Below, in pieces: positions 1 to 8,982 of a DNA stretch of 64,000 nt. A model generated the notes under the pieces. That model was given only the letters and a program-made list of their open reading frames with translations. It did not search any database and had not been told where the DNA came from. Source of the stretch: Micromonospora carbonacea (GTDB taxonomy: Bacteria > Actinomycetota > Actinomycetes > Mycobacteriales > Micromonosporaceae); contig NZ_JACHMZ010000001.1 in assembly GCF_014205165.1 (NCBI RefSeq), positions 5,066,501 through 5,130,500 on the forward strand. Direction: 5' to 3'. Each line of letters starts with the position of its first letter. The stretch's first letter is position 1. A program made the position numbers and the translations under genes.

Positions 1-681
1 GTTGAAGAGGATGGCCTGCTGCACGTCCAGCCGGTAGGAACACTCAGGATCGTCTCGCTCGACACCGATCCTCACGTCCACATGCCTCGTGGCACCGCGC
101 AGCGACAGCACTGCTTCCTTCCCGGACCGAGCCCGCACCACTGCTCCAGCCACCCCGTCGATGGTCGGCTGCAACGTCAGCATCGCCGGCCCCGCGCAGT
201 TCCCGGTCTCCCCGGTGTTCTCGACGGCGACCGTCAGCGCCAGCCGTCGGCGCTGGGGTGGAGCCCCCGGCACCAGCAGGGTCAGCTCGGCGCCGGGCCC
301 GAAGGTGCCGGCGGGCGCGACCGAGGCCATGTCGACCGTGACGTTGAGGTTGTTGCGCCCGGTCAGACGCCACACGGCCACGGTGCCCACGCAGACGGAC
401 ACGGCCACGATGAGGGCGGCGGCCCACGATCGCCGCCGTCGAACGGAGAACGGACGGCGGACCTCGTGGGGATGCCGGACCTTTTCGTAGAGGGTGACCA
501 GAAGGGTCGCCACCGCCACCGTCAGGCTCAGCACCTGGGCAATCTCGTTGCCCTTCGTGCCCAAAGCGAGAAGGTAGACCGTGCCCGCCACCACGAGCCC
601 CACCGTGAGAAGCAGAGCCCCGGGGCGGGACCACCATGAGTGATTCGATCCTGAACTGCGAGGAGATGCTGCCTGCGGCAC
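1..681 (-). CDS. Partial membrane protein of unknown function
   Basis: The reading frame runs off the left edge, so only the first 227 residues are visible. I chose the GTG at 679-681, preceded by a GAGGGGGA ribosome-binding sequence. Three hydrophobic segments lie at about residues 22-40, 46-65 and 87-104, separated by short basic loops. A soluble part with a beta-rich look follows, containing two cysteines near the window edge. I do not recognise the family. The codon pattern (GC in third positions) supports this frame over the alternatives on either strand. The protein is probably anchored in the cytoplasmic membrane with a C-terminal domain outside, but the topology is inferred. Confidence 0.6.
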   Translation of the reverse strand, partial: MPQAASPRSSGSNHSWWSRPGALLLTVGLVVAGTVYLLALGTKGNEIAQVLSLTVAVATLLVTLYEKVRHPHEVRRPFSVRRRRSWAAALIVAVSVCVGTVAVWRLTGRNNLNVTVDMASVAPAGTFGPGAELTLLVPGAPPQRRRLALTVAVENTGETGNCAGPAMLTLQPTIDGVAGAVVRARSGKEAVLSLRGATRHVDVRIGVERDDPECSYRLDVQQAILFN

Positions 682-837
682 GAATCCCCCTCACCCTTGG
701 CACGGTCGCCTGCCACTCTATGGGCACGGCTCCCAGGGATGGGAGGTTGCGCAGGGACCGCAATGCGTCGGATTACCGACGGCCACCATCCCCACACATC
801 GATCGCGACAGCCCCGGTGATCAGCCGGGAGGGCTGG

Positions 838-3306
838 TCAGTTGTCCGCGCCGCCGAGGCCGGCGAGGACCTCTTCCAGCTCGTCCGGCTTGACCAGCAC
901 GTCGCGGGCCTTGGAACCCTCGGACGGGCCGACCACGCCCCGGGTCTCCATCAGGTCCATCAGACGGCCGGCCTTGGCGAAGCCCACCCGCAGCTTGCGC
1001 TGGAGCATCGACGTCGAGCCGAACTGCGAGGTGACCACCAGCTCGACCGCCTGCACCAGCAGGTCCAGGTCGTCGCCGATCTCCTCGTCGATCTTCTTCT
1101 TGCTGTCCTGCGCCGGGGCCAGCACGTCCGGGCGGAACTCCGGCTCCCGCTGGTCCTTGCAGAACTTCACCACGTCGGCGATCTCGCGCTCGGTGACCCA
1201 GGCCCCCTGGATGCGGATCGGCTTCGACGCGCCCATCGGCAGGAAGAGGCCGTCGCCACGCCCCAGCAGCTTCTCCGCGCCCGGCTGGTCGAGGATGACC
1301 CGCGAGTCGGCCAGCGACGAGGTGGCGAAGGCCAGCCGGGACGGCACGTTGGCCTTGATCAGGCCGGTGACCACGTCCACGCTCGGCCGCTGGGTGGCCA
1401 GCACCAGGTGGATGCCGGCGGCCCGGGCGAGCTGCGTGATCCGCACGACCGAGTCCTCCACGTCGCGCGGCGCGACCATCATCAGGTCGGCCAGCTCGTC
1501 CACGATCACCAGCAGGTACGGGTACGGCCGTATCTCCCGCTCGCTGCCCGGCGGGGCCTTGATCTCCCCCGTGCGCACCTTGCGGTTGAAGTCGTCGATG
1601 TGCCGGACCCCGTTCGCGGCGAGGTCGTCGTAGCGCATGTCCATCTCGCGGACGACCCACTCCAGCGAGTCGGCCGCCTTCTTCGCGTTGGTCACGATCG
1701 GGGTGACCAGGTGCGGGATGCCCTCGTAGCCGGTCATCTCGACGCGCTTCGGGTCGATCAGCAGCAGCCGCACCTCGTCCGGGGTGGCCCGGGTGAGGAT
1801 GGACACCAGCAGGGTATTCAGGCAGCTCGACTTCCCGGCTCCGGTTGCGCCCGCGATGAGGATGTGGGGCATCTTCGCGAGGTTGGCCACCACGAAGCCG
1901 CCCTCGATGTCCTTGCCGAGCGCCACCACCATCGGGTGGTGGTCGCTGGTGGCGGCGCGGGAGCGCAGCACGTCGCCGAGCGCCACGTTCTCCGGGTCGG
2001 TGTTCGGGATCTCCACACCGACCGCGCTCTTGCCCGGGATCGGGCTGAGGATGCGCACGTCCGGGGACTTCACCGCGTACGCGATGTTGCGGGAGAGCTG
2101 GGTGATCCGCTCGACCTTCACGCCCGGGCCCAGCTCCACCTCGTACCGGGTGACCGTCGGGCCCCGGGTGAAGCCGGTGACCTCGGCGTCGACGCCGAAC
2201 TGGTCGAACACGCCGGTGAGCGCGGCGATCACCTCGTCGTTGGCCTTGCTGCGGGTCTTCGGCGCGGCCCCGCCGCTGAGCAGGTTGGCCGGGGGCAGCG
2301 TGTAGTCGCCGGCCAGGCCGGTGAGCGCGAGCTGCTCGGCCCGGGTGGGCGGCGGCGAGTGCTCCGGCGGCTCGACCGGCTTGCGGGTGGCGGGCACCTT
2401 CGCCGGGGCCTTGCGGGGCAGCACCACGGTCTCCTGGAGGTCCGCGCCCTCGTACGCCTCCCCGTCGAAGTCGTCCGGGTCCGGCAGCGGCGGCGCGGCG
2501 CGCTTGGCCGGGCGGCGGCGGGCCGGCTTCTTCTCGGCGGGCTCCGCCTCGGCCTCGTCGGCGGCCGGCGGCGGGCCGACCACCGCGCCGGCGAGCAACC
2601 CGAGCCGCTCCGGGATCTTGTTGATCGGCGTGGCGGTGACCACCAGCAGGCCGAAGACGAGCAGCAGGAGCAGCAGCGGCACGGCGACCCAGGCCGTCAC
2701 GGCGGTCTCCAGCACGTCGCCGACGCCCGCGCCGATCAGGCCGCCCGCGTAGTCGCGCTGGACCGGGTCCACCGGGTTCTGTCCGATGTGCAGCATCGCG
2801 GCGGTGGCGACCAGCATGGACCCCCAGCCGACCAGGCCCCGCCCCCGGTGCTCCGGGTCGCCCGGCGTACGCATCAGCCGCCACGCCCCGATCGACAGCA
2901 GCACCGGCACGACGATCGAGATCGCGCCGAGGAAGAGCCGCACGGTGTCGGCGAGCCGGGCACCGACCGGGCCGGCCCCGGAGAACCAGATGGCCACCGC
3001 GCTGAGCAGGGAGAGGCCGAGCAACAGCAGGCCCGCGCCGTCGCGGCGGTGCTCCGGGTCGAGGTCGCGGGCGGAGGCGGCCTGCCGGCCGGCGGCCCGC
3101 ACCGCCCAGCCGACGCCGTGCGCGAGCCCCATCCACACCGTGCCGATCGCCCGGCCGACGTGGACGGCCGGGCCCTGCCGCGCGGCGGGGCGCCGCCTAG
3201 GCGCCGCCTTGGTGGTCTTCTTCGCCGGCTGACGGGCACGACTGTTCGTGGTGCCACGCGGCGACGCGCCGCGTCGCCGGCTCGCCTGAGAGGTACGGCC
3301 CGCCAT
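838..3306 (-). CDS. ftsK: DNA translocase FtsK/SpoIIIE
   Basis: This 822-residue ATP-driven motor pumps chromosomal DNA through the division septum and promotes dimer resolution. The N-terminus is basic (about residues 1-45). Several membrane segments follow at about 90-260, then a proline/lysine-rich linker, the RecA-like motor with Walker A GATGAGKS ending near K492, and Walker B in LLLIDPKR. The C-terminal gamma winged helix contains LRVGFAKAGRLMDLME, which in this family reads polar KOPS sequences. The start ATG at 3304-3306 gives MAGRTSQ; an open frame continues upstream but is low-complexity and lacks a convincing start. The gene ends the conserved rnj-dapA-thyX neighbourhood, although protease and YbjN genes separate it from rnj here. 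Confidence 0.95.
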   Translation of the reverse strand: MAGRTSQASRRRGASPRGTTNSRARQPAKKTTKAAPRRRPAARQGPAVHVGRAIGTVWMGLAHGVGWAVRAAGRQAASARDLDPEHRRDGAGLLLLGLSLLSAVAIWFSGAGPVGARLADTVRLFLGAISIVVPVLLSIGAWRLMRTPGDPEHRGRGLVGWGSMLVATAAMLHIGQNPVDPVQRDYAGGLIGAGVGDVLETAVTAWVAVPLLLLLLVFGLLVVTATPINKIPERLGLLAGAVVGPPPAADEAEAEPAEKKPARRRPAKRAAPPLPDPDDFDGEAYEGADLQETVVLPRKAPAKVPATRKPVEPPEHSPPPTRAEQLALTGLAGDYTLPPANLLSGGAAPKTRSKANDEVIAALTGVFDQFGVDAEVTGFTRGPTVTRYEVELGPGVKVERITQLSRNIAYAVKSPDVRILSPIPGKSAVGVEIPNTDPENVALGDVLRSRAATSDHHPMVVALGKDIEGGFVVANLAKMPHILIAGATGAGKSSCLNTLLVSILTRATPDEVRLLLIDPKRVEMTGYEGIPHLVTPIVTNAKKAADSLEWVVREMDMRYDDLAANGVRHIDDFNRKVRTGEIKAPPGSEREIRPYPYLLVIVDELADLMMVAPRDVEDSVVRITQLARAAGIHLVLATQRPSVDVVTGLIKANVPSRLAFATSSLADSRVILDQPGAEKLLGRGDGLFLPMGASKPIRIQGAWVTEREIADVVKFCKDQREPEFRPDVLAPAQDSKKKIDEEIGDDLDLLVQAVELVVTSQFGSTSMLQRKLRVGFAKAGRLMDLMETRGVVGPSEGSKARDVLVKPDELEEVLAGLGGADN

Positions 3307-3419
3307 AGAGTCACCGTAACGGCGGGACCCGGTGGATCGCCGCTTTTCCGGGTCGTGTCCGCGCGTCGCAGCACGGGCGACGCCGCCTGTTGTGTTATTC
3401 GCCTCAGAAGGGATGCCCG

Positions 3420-3899
3420 ATGGCGTCGCCCGAGATCGAGGACGACCCGGACGGCCCCCTGGCCGGGCATCCCGGGGCGTTGCGGCCGTTGACCGACGAG
3501 CTGATCGCGGCCGTGCTGCGTCGCCGGGGGTACGCGGTCGCGGCGGATCCGGCAGGCCGGCTGCTCGGCCGCTGGGAGGACGCGCTCGTCTGGTTCCTGC
3601 GGATGGGGGCGGCCGGCGAGATCCTCCAGGTCCGCACGGTAGCCGCGCCGACCTTCCCGATCGAGTACGTGCCGACCCTGCACGCCTTCTGCAACTCGTG
3701 GAACCACGACCGCTACTGGCCCAAGGCGTTCGTGCACGTCGACGACGACGGGCGGGCCCTGGTCTGCGGCGAGGTGATCGCCGACCTGGAGCGCGGGGTG
3801 ACCCCGCACCAGCTCGACCAGTTGCTCGACTGTGGCATCTCGACCGGCTGCCAGCTCGCCGCCGCCGTCGGGCAGCTCGCGGGCGGGGCGCGGCCGTGA
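3420..3899 (+). CDS. YbjN-domain protein (short)
   Basis: This 159-residue protein resembles the YbjN family, small alpha/beta proteins with a type III secretion chaperone-like fold and no known enzymatic activity. The family signature region is HAFCNSWNHDRYWPKAFVH, with a downstream segment in which a regulator-like helix begins DLERGVTPHQLDQLL. The start at 3420 is supported by AGAAGGG seven bases upstream; a TTG at 3390 would add ten unlikely residues. Its stop overlaps the GTG of the next gene, which carries a second copy of the same domain, so the two are probably co-transcribed. The function is unknown. A role in stress or in regulating a partner protein is only a guess. Confidence 0.8.
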   Translation: MASPEIEDDPDGPLAGHPGALRPLTDELIAAVLRRRGYAVAADPAGRLLGRWEDALVWFLRMGAAGEILQVRTVAAPTFPIEYVPTLHAFCNSWNHDRYWPKAFVHVDDDGRALVCGEVIADLERGVTPHQLDQLLDCGISTGCQLAAAVGQLAGGARP

Positions 3900-5758
3900 C
3901 CGGGCAGCCGCGCCCGTGGGCCGACCGGCTGGCCGCCGCCGGGGACCTGCCCGACGGGGAGGAACGCGCCGCCGAGCTGGACCGGATCGCCTCGGCCGCC
4001 GACGCGGCCGGCGACCTGGCCACCGGGGTGGACGCCCGGTTCGCGCTGATGGACCTGCATCTGCGGCGGGGCGAGCGGTGGCGGCTGTTCGAGCCGGTCC
4101 GCCGCTGCCGGGAGCTGCTCGACGCCGCGTCGCCGGACGCCACCGCCGAGCGGGCCGCCGAGCTGCGCCGCTACCAGCGCTTCGCGGTCGAGGCCGCGTT
4201 CGGCACGCCCCGGGTCGGGCTGGGCCAGACCCGCGCGGCGCTGGACGACCTGGCCGGATTCGCGCCGGGGCCGACGGACGTGGCCGGGTTCGCGCCGGAG
4301 CCGACGGACCTGGCCCGGCAGACGCCGGGGCCGACGGATGGGACCGGGCCCGCGCCGGGTGGGGCCGGCGACGCGGCGGTGACCGACCTGGTGGCCGAGC
4401 TGCGCTGCCGCCTCGCCGACCACCTCGGCGACGAGCCGGAGGCCCGCCGCTGGTACGACCGCTGGCGCACCGCCCCCGCCGACCCGGCCGCCGGCTGTCC
4501 GGGCTGCGCCCCGTCGCGCCGCGCCGACCTGCTGGCCGGGTGGGGCGACTGGGCGGCGGCGCTGGCCGAGCTGCGCCCGGTCGTCGACGGCCCGACGGCG
4601 GCGACCCCCGCCGGGGCGGACGGGGCAGCCGGGGCCGGGACCGCCGGAGACGGGACGGCCGGGCCCGGCGGGGCGTACTGCACCGACCAGCCGGAGCGGG
4701 CACTGGCCGGGGCGTTGCTGCCGCTGCTGCGCGCCGGCGAGCCGGAGCGGGCGGGCCGGGCGCACGTCACGGCGTACCGGCGGCACCGGCGGGAGCGGAC
4801 GGCGTTCGGGCAGCTCGCCGCGCACCTGCGGTTCTGCGCGCTGGGCGGGCACCTGGACCGGGGGCTGGACATCCTCGCCGAGCAGCTGCCCCGGCTGGAC
4901 CGTCCGTCCGACGACCTGGCCGCGATGGAGTTCGCCGCCGCCGGGGCGCTGCTGTGCGCCCTCGCCGCCGAGGCGGGGCGGGGCGACCGGCGGATGCCCG
5001 GACCCGCCGCCCCCGCCGGTCGGGCCGGTCGGGCGGCCGACGACATCGACGTGGCCCGCCTCGGCGGGCTGCTCGCCGAGCTGGCGACGGGGCTCGCCGG
5101 CAGCTTCGACGCCCGCAACGGCACCGGGCACCAGTCCGGCCGGATCGCGGCCCTGCTCGCCGAGCGGCCGGTCGCCGGTCCGGTGACGCCGCTGCCCGCC
5201 GACGACGCGCCCGACGACGGCGACCCGGGCCGTGAGGGCGACGACGGCGACCCCGACGGTGGGGGCGCCGACGACGCGACCGGCGGCGATCCTGACGGTG
5301 AGGGCGGCGGCGGGCCGGCGGGGCGGGAGGCCGGGCGCAGGCTGGCCGGGGACGAGGTGGGGGCGCTGACCGTCGCCCTGGTCACCGAGGCCCTGGACCG
5401 GCGCGGCGACGCCTGGACGCTGCGCGGCCCGGCGGTGGTCGGGCGCTGGGGGCCGGCGGTGATCGAGTTCCGGCAGGCCGGCGAGCGGGGCGACATCCTG
5501 CACGCCCGGGTGCTGGCCGTCCGACGCCTCCCGGCGGCGCGGCGCGCGGAGGCGTACGCCTTCTGCAACGTGTGGAACCACGACCGGCTGCTGCCGAAGG
5601 CCTACGCGCACGACGACGGCAGCGGGGAGCTGGTGCTGGCCGGCGACGTGTCCACGGACCTGGCCCACGGCGTCGCCCCCACCCAGCTCGACGTGCTGGT
5701 CACTGCGGCCGTCGCCACCGGCGTCGCGTACGCGGAGGCGGTCGCGGCGCTGCCCTGA
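3896..5758 (+). CDS. Large protein with C-terminal YbjN domain
   Basis: The protein has 620 residues. The N-terminal two thirds are alpha-helical and alanine/arginine-rich, resembling TPR-type solenoids, with conserved blocks such as GERWRLFEPVRRCRELLD. They are interrupted by a 10-residue repeat array near residues 120-150 and by a long acidic Gly/Asp linker near 435-480. The C-terminal about 140 residues repeat the YbjN domain of the preceding gene, including AFCNVWNHDRLLPKAYAH. The GTG start overlaps the upstream stop (GTGA), which argues for translational coupling. The two products may form hetero-oligomers through their shared domain; this is inference. I know of no characterised protein with this architecture. 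Confidence 0.75.
   Translation: MTGQPRPWADRLAAAGDLPDGEERAAELDRIASAADAAGDLATGVDARFALMDLHLRRGERWRLFEPVRRCRELLDAASPDATAERAAELRRYQRFAVEAAFGTPRVGLGQTRAALDDLAGFAPGPTDVAGFAPEPTDLARQTPGPTDGTGPAPGGAGDAAVTDLVAELRCRLADHLGDEPEARRWYDRWRTAPADPAAGCPGCAPSRRADLLAGWGDWAAALAELRPVVDGPTAATPAGADGAAGAGTAGDGTAGPGGAYCTDQPERALAGALLPLLRAGEPERAGRAHVTAYRRHRRERTAFGQLAAHLRFCALGGHLDRGLDILAEQLPRLDRPSDDLAAMEFAAAGALLCALAAEAGRGDRRMPGPAAPAGRAGRAADDIDVARLGGLLAELATGLAGSFDARNGTGHQSGRIAALLAERPVAGPVTPLPADDAPDDGDPGREGDDGDPDGGGADDATGGDPDGEGGGGPAGREAGRRLAGDEVGALTVALVTEALDRRGDAWTLRGPAVVGRWGPAVIEFRQAGERGDILHARVLAVRRLPAARRAEAYAFCNVWNHDRLLPKAYAHDDGSGELVLAGDVSTDLAHGVAPTQLDVLVTAAVATGVAYAEAVAALP
4253..4342 (+). repeat. In-frame 30-bp tandem repeat (three units)
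   Basis: Three consecutive 30-bp units encode variants of AGFAPGPTDV, followed by a decayed fourth copy. They sit in the linker of the long YbjN gene. Lengths stay in frame, so copy number can vary without breaking the protein. The units differ at several positions, so this is not a recent expansion. Confidence 0.8.
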
Positions 5759-5805
5759 CCGGCCCGCGCGGTCGCGCCGGGCCGGTCAGGGCGCACGGGG
5801 CGGGG

Positions 5806-7017
5806 TCAGCGCCGCACGCGGCGACCGCCCTGGAGGGTGTTGCCGCCGTCGGCGGTGGCCAGGGTCAGCCCGTTGACCCGGAGGATCTCGTTGACCGGCT
5901 GGAAGAAGGTGACCCCGCCGGCCGTGCAGTCGCCGGCCCCGCCCGAGGTGACCCCCTGCGCCTGGTCACCGGAGATCCACGACCCGCCGGAGTCGCCCGG
6001 CTCGGCGCAGACGTTGGTCTGGGTCAGCCCGGTGACCGTGCCCTCGGGGTAGTTGACCGTCGCGTTCTTCGCCTGGATCACTCCGCAGAACGCCCCGGTG
6101 GTGGAGCCGGAGCGGCAGATCGACGCGCCGACCGGGGCCTCCTGGGAGCCGTTGACGGGCACCGCGCCGCCGTTGAAGTCGTTCACCACGGGCTGCGGCT
6201 GGAAGTCGCCGGTGACCCGCACGACGCCCCAGTCGTCGCGGGGGAAGGACGACGCGGCGAAGACGCCCTGCGGGGAGCCGTCGACCCCGGTGGTGCGGTC
6301 GCCGGCCCGGCCGCAGTGCCCGGCGGTGACGAAGCCGCCGACCACGGCGAAGCCGACCGAGCAGCGGGAGTTGCCGTTGATGAGGTAGGCGTCGCCGCCG
6401 GCGAGGTCGGCGAGCAGCCGGGGGGCCCGCGTCGAGCCGACCACCCGCACCGCCGACGCCGGGAGCCCGCTGGCCGCCGCGAACCGGCGACCGGCCTCCT
6501 CCTGGCCCGACCGCGCCACCACCACGACCGAGTTGGTGGGCGCGTCGACGTACCAGCCGGTGACGGCCCGGCCGACCGCGCCGCCGGACCGGTCGAGCCG
6601 GGTCTTCATGGTGTCCAGCTCCCCCACGCCCCGGGCGACCTGCTTCGGCACCGCGCCGGCCGCGCGGACGGCGTCGGCCCGGCCGGGGTCGGCGACCGCG
6701 ACGGTCAGGGTACGGCCGTCGGCGCCCAGCCAGGCGCCGCCGTAGTCCTCGCCCAGCTCGGTCCGGAGCCTGTCGACGGTGCCGGCGGCCCAGCGCTCGG
6801 TCTTGAGCCGCTGCACGGCCTGCTCGCGGGTGAGCCGCAGGTCGCGGCTCATCGCGTCCACGACCTTCTGGTCCGCCCCCGCCGGGGCGGCGGCCCGCCC
6901 GGAGTCCCCGGCCGGCGGCGCGGCGCCCTCCCCGGCGAACGACGGCAGGGCCACGACCGCCGCCGCTCCCGCCGCCACCACCAGTACGCCGATGGCTGTC
7001 ATCCGTCTGCGGTCCAT
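5806..7017 (-). CDS. Secreted chymotrypsin-like serine protease (streptogrisin/alpha-lytic type)
   Basis: This 403-residue preproenzyme belongs to peptidase family S1. It has a signal peptide (about residues 1-28, basic start then a hydrophobic stretch), an alpha-lytic-type pro-region to about residue 205, and a protease domain. The triad is visible as H234 in TAGHC, D262 in DDWGVV and S343 in GDSGGS. Cysteine pairs around the histidine and at CRSG/FCG match the disulfides of bacterial S1 enzymes. The start ATG follows GGGAGGAG. The enzyme should be exported and self-activated after removal of its foldase-like pro-region. It is monocistronic and convergent with the YbjN pair. An operator-like sequence lies about 70 bases upstream. 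Confidence 0.93.
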   Translation of the reverse strand: MDRRRMTAIGVLVVAAGAAAVVALPSFAGEGAAPPAGDSGRAAAPAGADQKVVDAMSRDLRLTREQAVQRLKTERWAAGTVDRLRTELGEDYGGAWLGADGRTLTVAVADPGRADAVRAAGAVPKQVARGVGELDTMKTRLDRSGGAVGRAVTGWYVDAPTNSVVVVARSGQEEAGRRFAAASGLPASAVRVVGSTRAPRLLADLAGGDAYLINGNSRCSVGFAVVGGFVTAGHCGRAGDRTTGVDGSPQGVFAASSFPRDDWGVVRVTGDFQPQPVVNDFNGGAVPVNGSQEAPVGASICRSGSTTGAFCGVIQAKNATVNYPEGTVTGLTQTNVCAEPGDSGGSWISGDQAQGVTSGGAGDCTAGGVTFFQPVNEILRVNGLTLATADGGNTLQGGRRVRR

Positions 7018-7086
7018 CCGCCACGCTCCTCCCGGCCGGCGCGGGTACGCCTGCCGCGACGGAGTACGGGACAGACCGCCGGATGG

Positions 7087-7096
7087 TTGAACGATC
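7087..7096. promoter_or_regulatory. Possible LacI-type operator half upstream of the protease gene
   Basis: The ten bases TTGAACGATC are identical to the left operator arm at 20643-20652, in the LacI/debranching-enzyme intergenic region. An A/T-rich 10-mer like this is not expected often by chance at this GC content. It sits about 70 bases upstream of the protease start. There is no symmetrical second site, so regulation is speculative. Confidence 0.3.
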
Positions 7097-7171
7097 GACC
7101 CGGAACAATTTTCCCGTCGACGTTGAACCGTGCGGCGTCGGTGTCCGTACCCCAGGCCGGCGGGAGAAACG

Positions 7172-7210
7172 CCGACGCCGGCCCACCGCTCGGGGGTGGG
7201 TCGGCGTCGG
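7172..7210 (-). terminator. Rho-independent-type hairpin after rnj
   Basis: A 16-bp stem (7172-7187 with 7195-7210, one G-T pair) and a 7-base loop begin 27 bases past the rnj stop. There is no U-tract, as is common in actinobacteria. Confidence 0.7.
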
Positions 7211-7236
7211 TACGCGCGAACGCGGCGGTGCGGGCG

Positions 7237-8925
7237 TCAGACCTCGACGACCGTCGGGACGATCATGGGTCGGCGGCGGTACTTGTCGTTGACCCACCGG
7301 CCGACGGTGCGCCGGACGATCTGCTGGAGCTGGTGCGGGTCGGTGATGCCGTCGGCGGCGGCCCGGTTGAGCGCCTCGGTGACCAGCGGCACGACCGGGT
7401 TGAACGCCTCCGGGTCCTCCGAGAAGCCCTTCGCCGAGACGGTGGGGCCGCCCACGACCTTGCCGGTGACCGAGTCGACCACGACGGTGGTGGCGATGAA
7501 CCCGCCGTCGCCGAGGATCCGCCGCTCGGTGAGCAGCGACTCGCTGACGTCGCCCACGGCGAGGCCGTCGACGTAGACGTACCGGCTCTTGACGTGGCCG
7601 ACGAGGCTGGCGCGGCCCTCGACCAGGTCGACGACGTCGCCGTCCTCGCAGAGCACCACCCGGTCCGGGGCGACCCCGGACTCGATGCCGAGGCGGGCGT
7701 GGGCCCGCAGGTGCCGCCACTCGCCGTGCACCGGCATCAGGTTGCTCGGGCGGGTCACGTTGAGCAGGTAGAGCAGCTCACCGGCGGGGGCGTGGCCGGA
7801 GACGTGGACCTTCGCCACATCCTTGTGCACGACGACCGCGCCGGCCCGGGCCAGCCGGTTGATCACCCGGTAGACCGAGGTCTCGTTGCCGGGCACCAGC
7901 GAGGACGCCAGCACGACCGTGTCGCCGGGGGCGATGGTGATGTGCCGGTGGTCGCCGCTGGCCATCCGGCCGAGCGCGCTCATCGGCTCGCCCTGCGAGC
8001 CGGTGGACATCAGCACGATCCGCTCCGGCGGCAGCGCCGTGGCCTCCTCGATGCTGATCACCAGGCCGGCGGGGATGTTGAGCAGGCCCAGGTCCCGGGC
8101 GATGCCCATGTTGCGGACCATCGAGCGGCCGATCAGCGCCACCTTGCGGCCGTGCTCGACGGCCGAGTCGAAGACCTGCTGCACCCGGTGCACGTGCGAG
8201 GCGAACGAGGCGACGATGATCCGCCCCTTCGCCTTTGCGAAGATCGAGTCGAGGACCGGCCCGATCTCGCGTTCCGGGGTGACGAAGCCGGGGATCTCCG
8301 CGTTCGTGGAGTCCGACAGCAGCAGGTCGACGCCCTCCGCGCCGAGCCGGGCGAAGCCGGCCAGGTCGGTGATCCGGCCATCCAGGGGAAGCTGGTCCAT
8401 CTTGAAGTCGCCGGTGTGCAGCACCAGACCGGCGGGGGTGCGGATGGCCACCGCGAGCGCGTCGGGGATCGAGTGGTTGACGGCGAAGAACTCGCACTCG
8501 AACGGGCCGAGCCGCTCCCGGCCGCCCTCCCGCACGGTCAGCGTGTACGGCTGGATGCGCCGCTCGGCCAGCTTCGCCTCGACCAGGGCGAGGGTGAACT
8601 GCGAGCCGACCAGCGGAATGTCCGGCTTGTGGGCGAGCAGGTACGGCACCGCGCCGATGTGGTCCTCGTGGCCGTGGGTGAGCACGATCGCCTGCACGTC
8701 GGCGAGCCGGTCCAGGATCGGCCCGAAGTCGGGCAGGATCAGGTCCACGCCCGGTTGCTCGACGTCGGGGAAGAGCACCCCGCAGTCGACGATGAGCAGC
8801 TTGCCGTCGTACTCGAAGACGGTCATGTTCCGACCGATGGCGCCGAGCCCGCCGAGCGGGATGATCCGCAGGCCGCCCTCCGGCAGCGGCGGGGGCAGTT
8901 CGCCCTCGTTGTGCGCCTCGGTCAC
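7237..8925 (-). CDS. rnj: Ribonuclease J
   Basis: This 562-residue metallo-beta-lactamase/beta-CASP nuclease combines 5'-to-3' exonuclease and endonuclease activity in RNA decay and rRNA maturation. The zinc-binding motif HGHEDH is at residues 84-89. Further metal-ligand motifs are HTGDFKMDQ and SDSTNAE, and the beta-CASP histidine motif is GHAPAGE. The C-terminal domain (about 460-562) ends in WVNDKYRRRP. The length matches actinobacterial RNase J. The GTG start follows GAGGTGG. dapA lies immediately upstream in the same direction with a 57-base gap, a conserved pairing in actinobacteria. Its role in the cell is probably broad mRNA turnover alongside PNPase, which is also encoded in this window. 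Confidence 0.95.
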   Translation of the reverse strand: MTEAHNEGELPPPLPEGGLRIIPLGGLGAIGRNMTVFEYDGKLLIVDCGVLFPDVEQPGVDLILPDFGPILDRLADVQAIVLTHGHEDHIGAVPYLLAHKPDIPLVGSQFTLALVEAKLAERRIQPYTLTVREGGRERLGPFECEFFAVNHSIPDALAVAIRTPAGLVLHTGDFKMDQLPLDGRITDLAGFARLGAEGVDLLLSDSTNAEIPGFVTPEREIGPVLDSIFAKAKGRIIVASFASHVHRVQQVFDSAVEHGRKVALIGRSMVRNMGIARDLGLLNIPAGLVISIEEATALPPERIVLMSTGSQGEPMSALGRMASGDHRHITIAPGDTVVLASSLVPGNETSVYRVINRLARAGAVVVHKDVAKVHVSGHAPAGELLYLLNVTRPSNLMPVHGEWRHLRAHARLGIESGVAPDRVVLCEDGDVVDLVEGRASLVGHVKSRYVYVDGLAVGDVSESLLTERRILGDGGFIATTVVVDSVTGKVVGGPTVSAKGFSEDPEAFNPVVPLVTEALNRAAADGITDPHQLQQIVRRTVGRWVNDKYRRRPMIVPTVVEV

Positions 8926-8982
8926 GCGTCCACCTCATTCTGCGACGCCGTCGCCCGGCGTCCGTCGTGTCGTTCGATCATG

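Noticed and set aside
44..763. A 239-codon minus-strand frame at the left edge
   Set aside because: The competing minus-strand frame from the GTG at 681 has clear membrane helices and normal codon use. This one is Arg/Gly/His-rich without any segment of protein-like character.
809..836. A CAGCCC/GGGCTG hairpin just after ftsK
   Set aside because: The stem is interrupted by bulges and mismatches and is weaker than other terminators in the window, so it was not listed.
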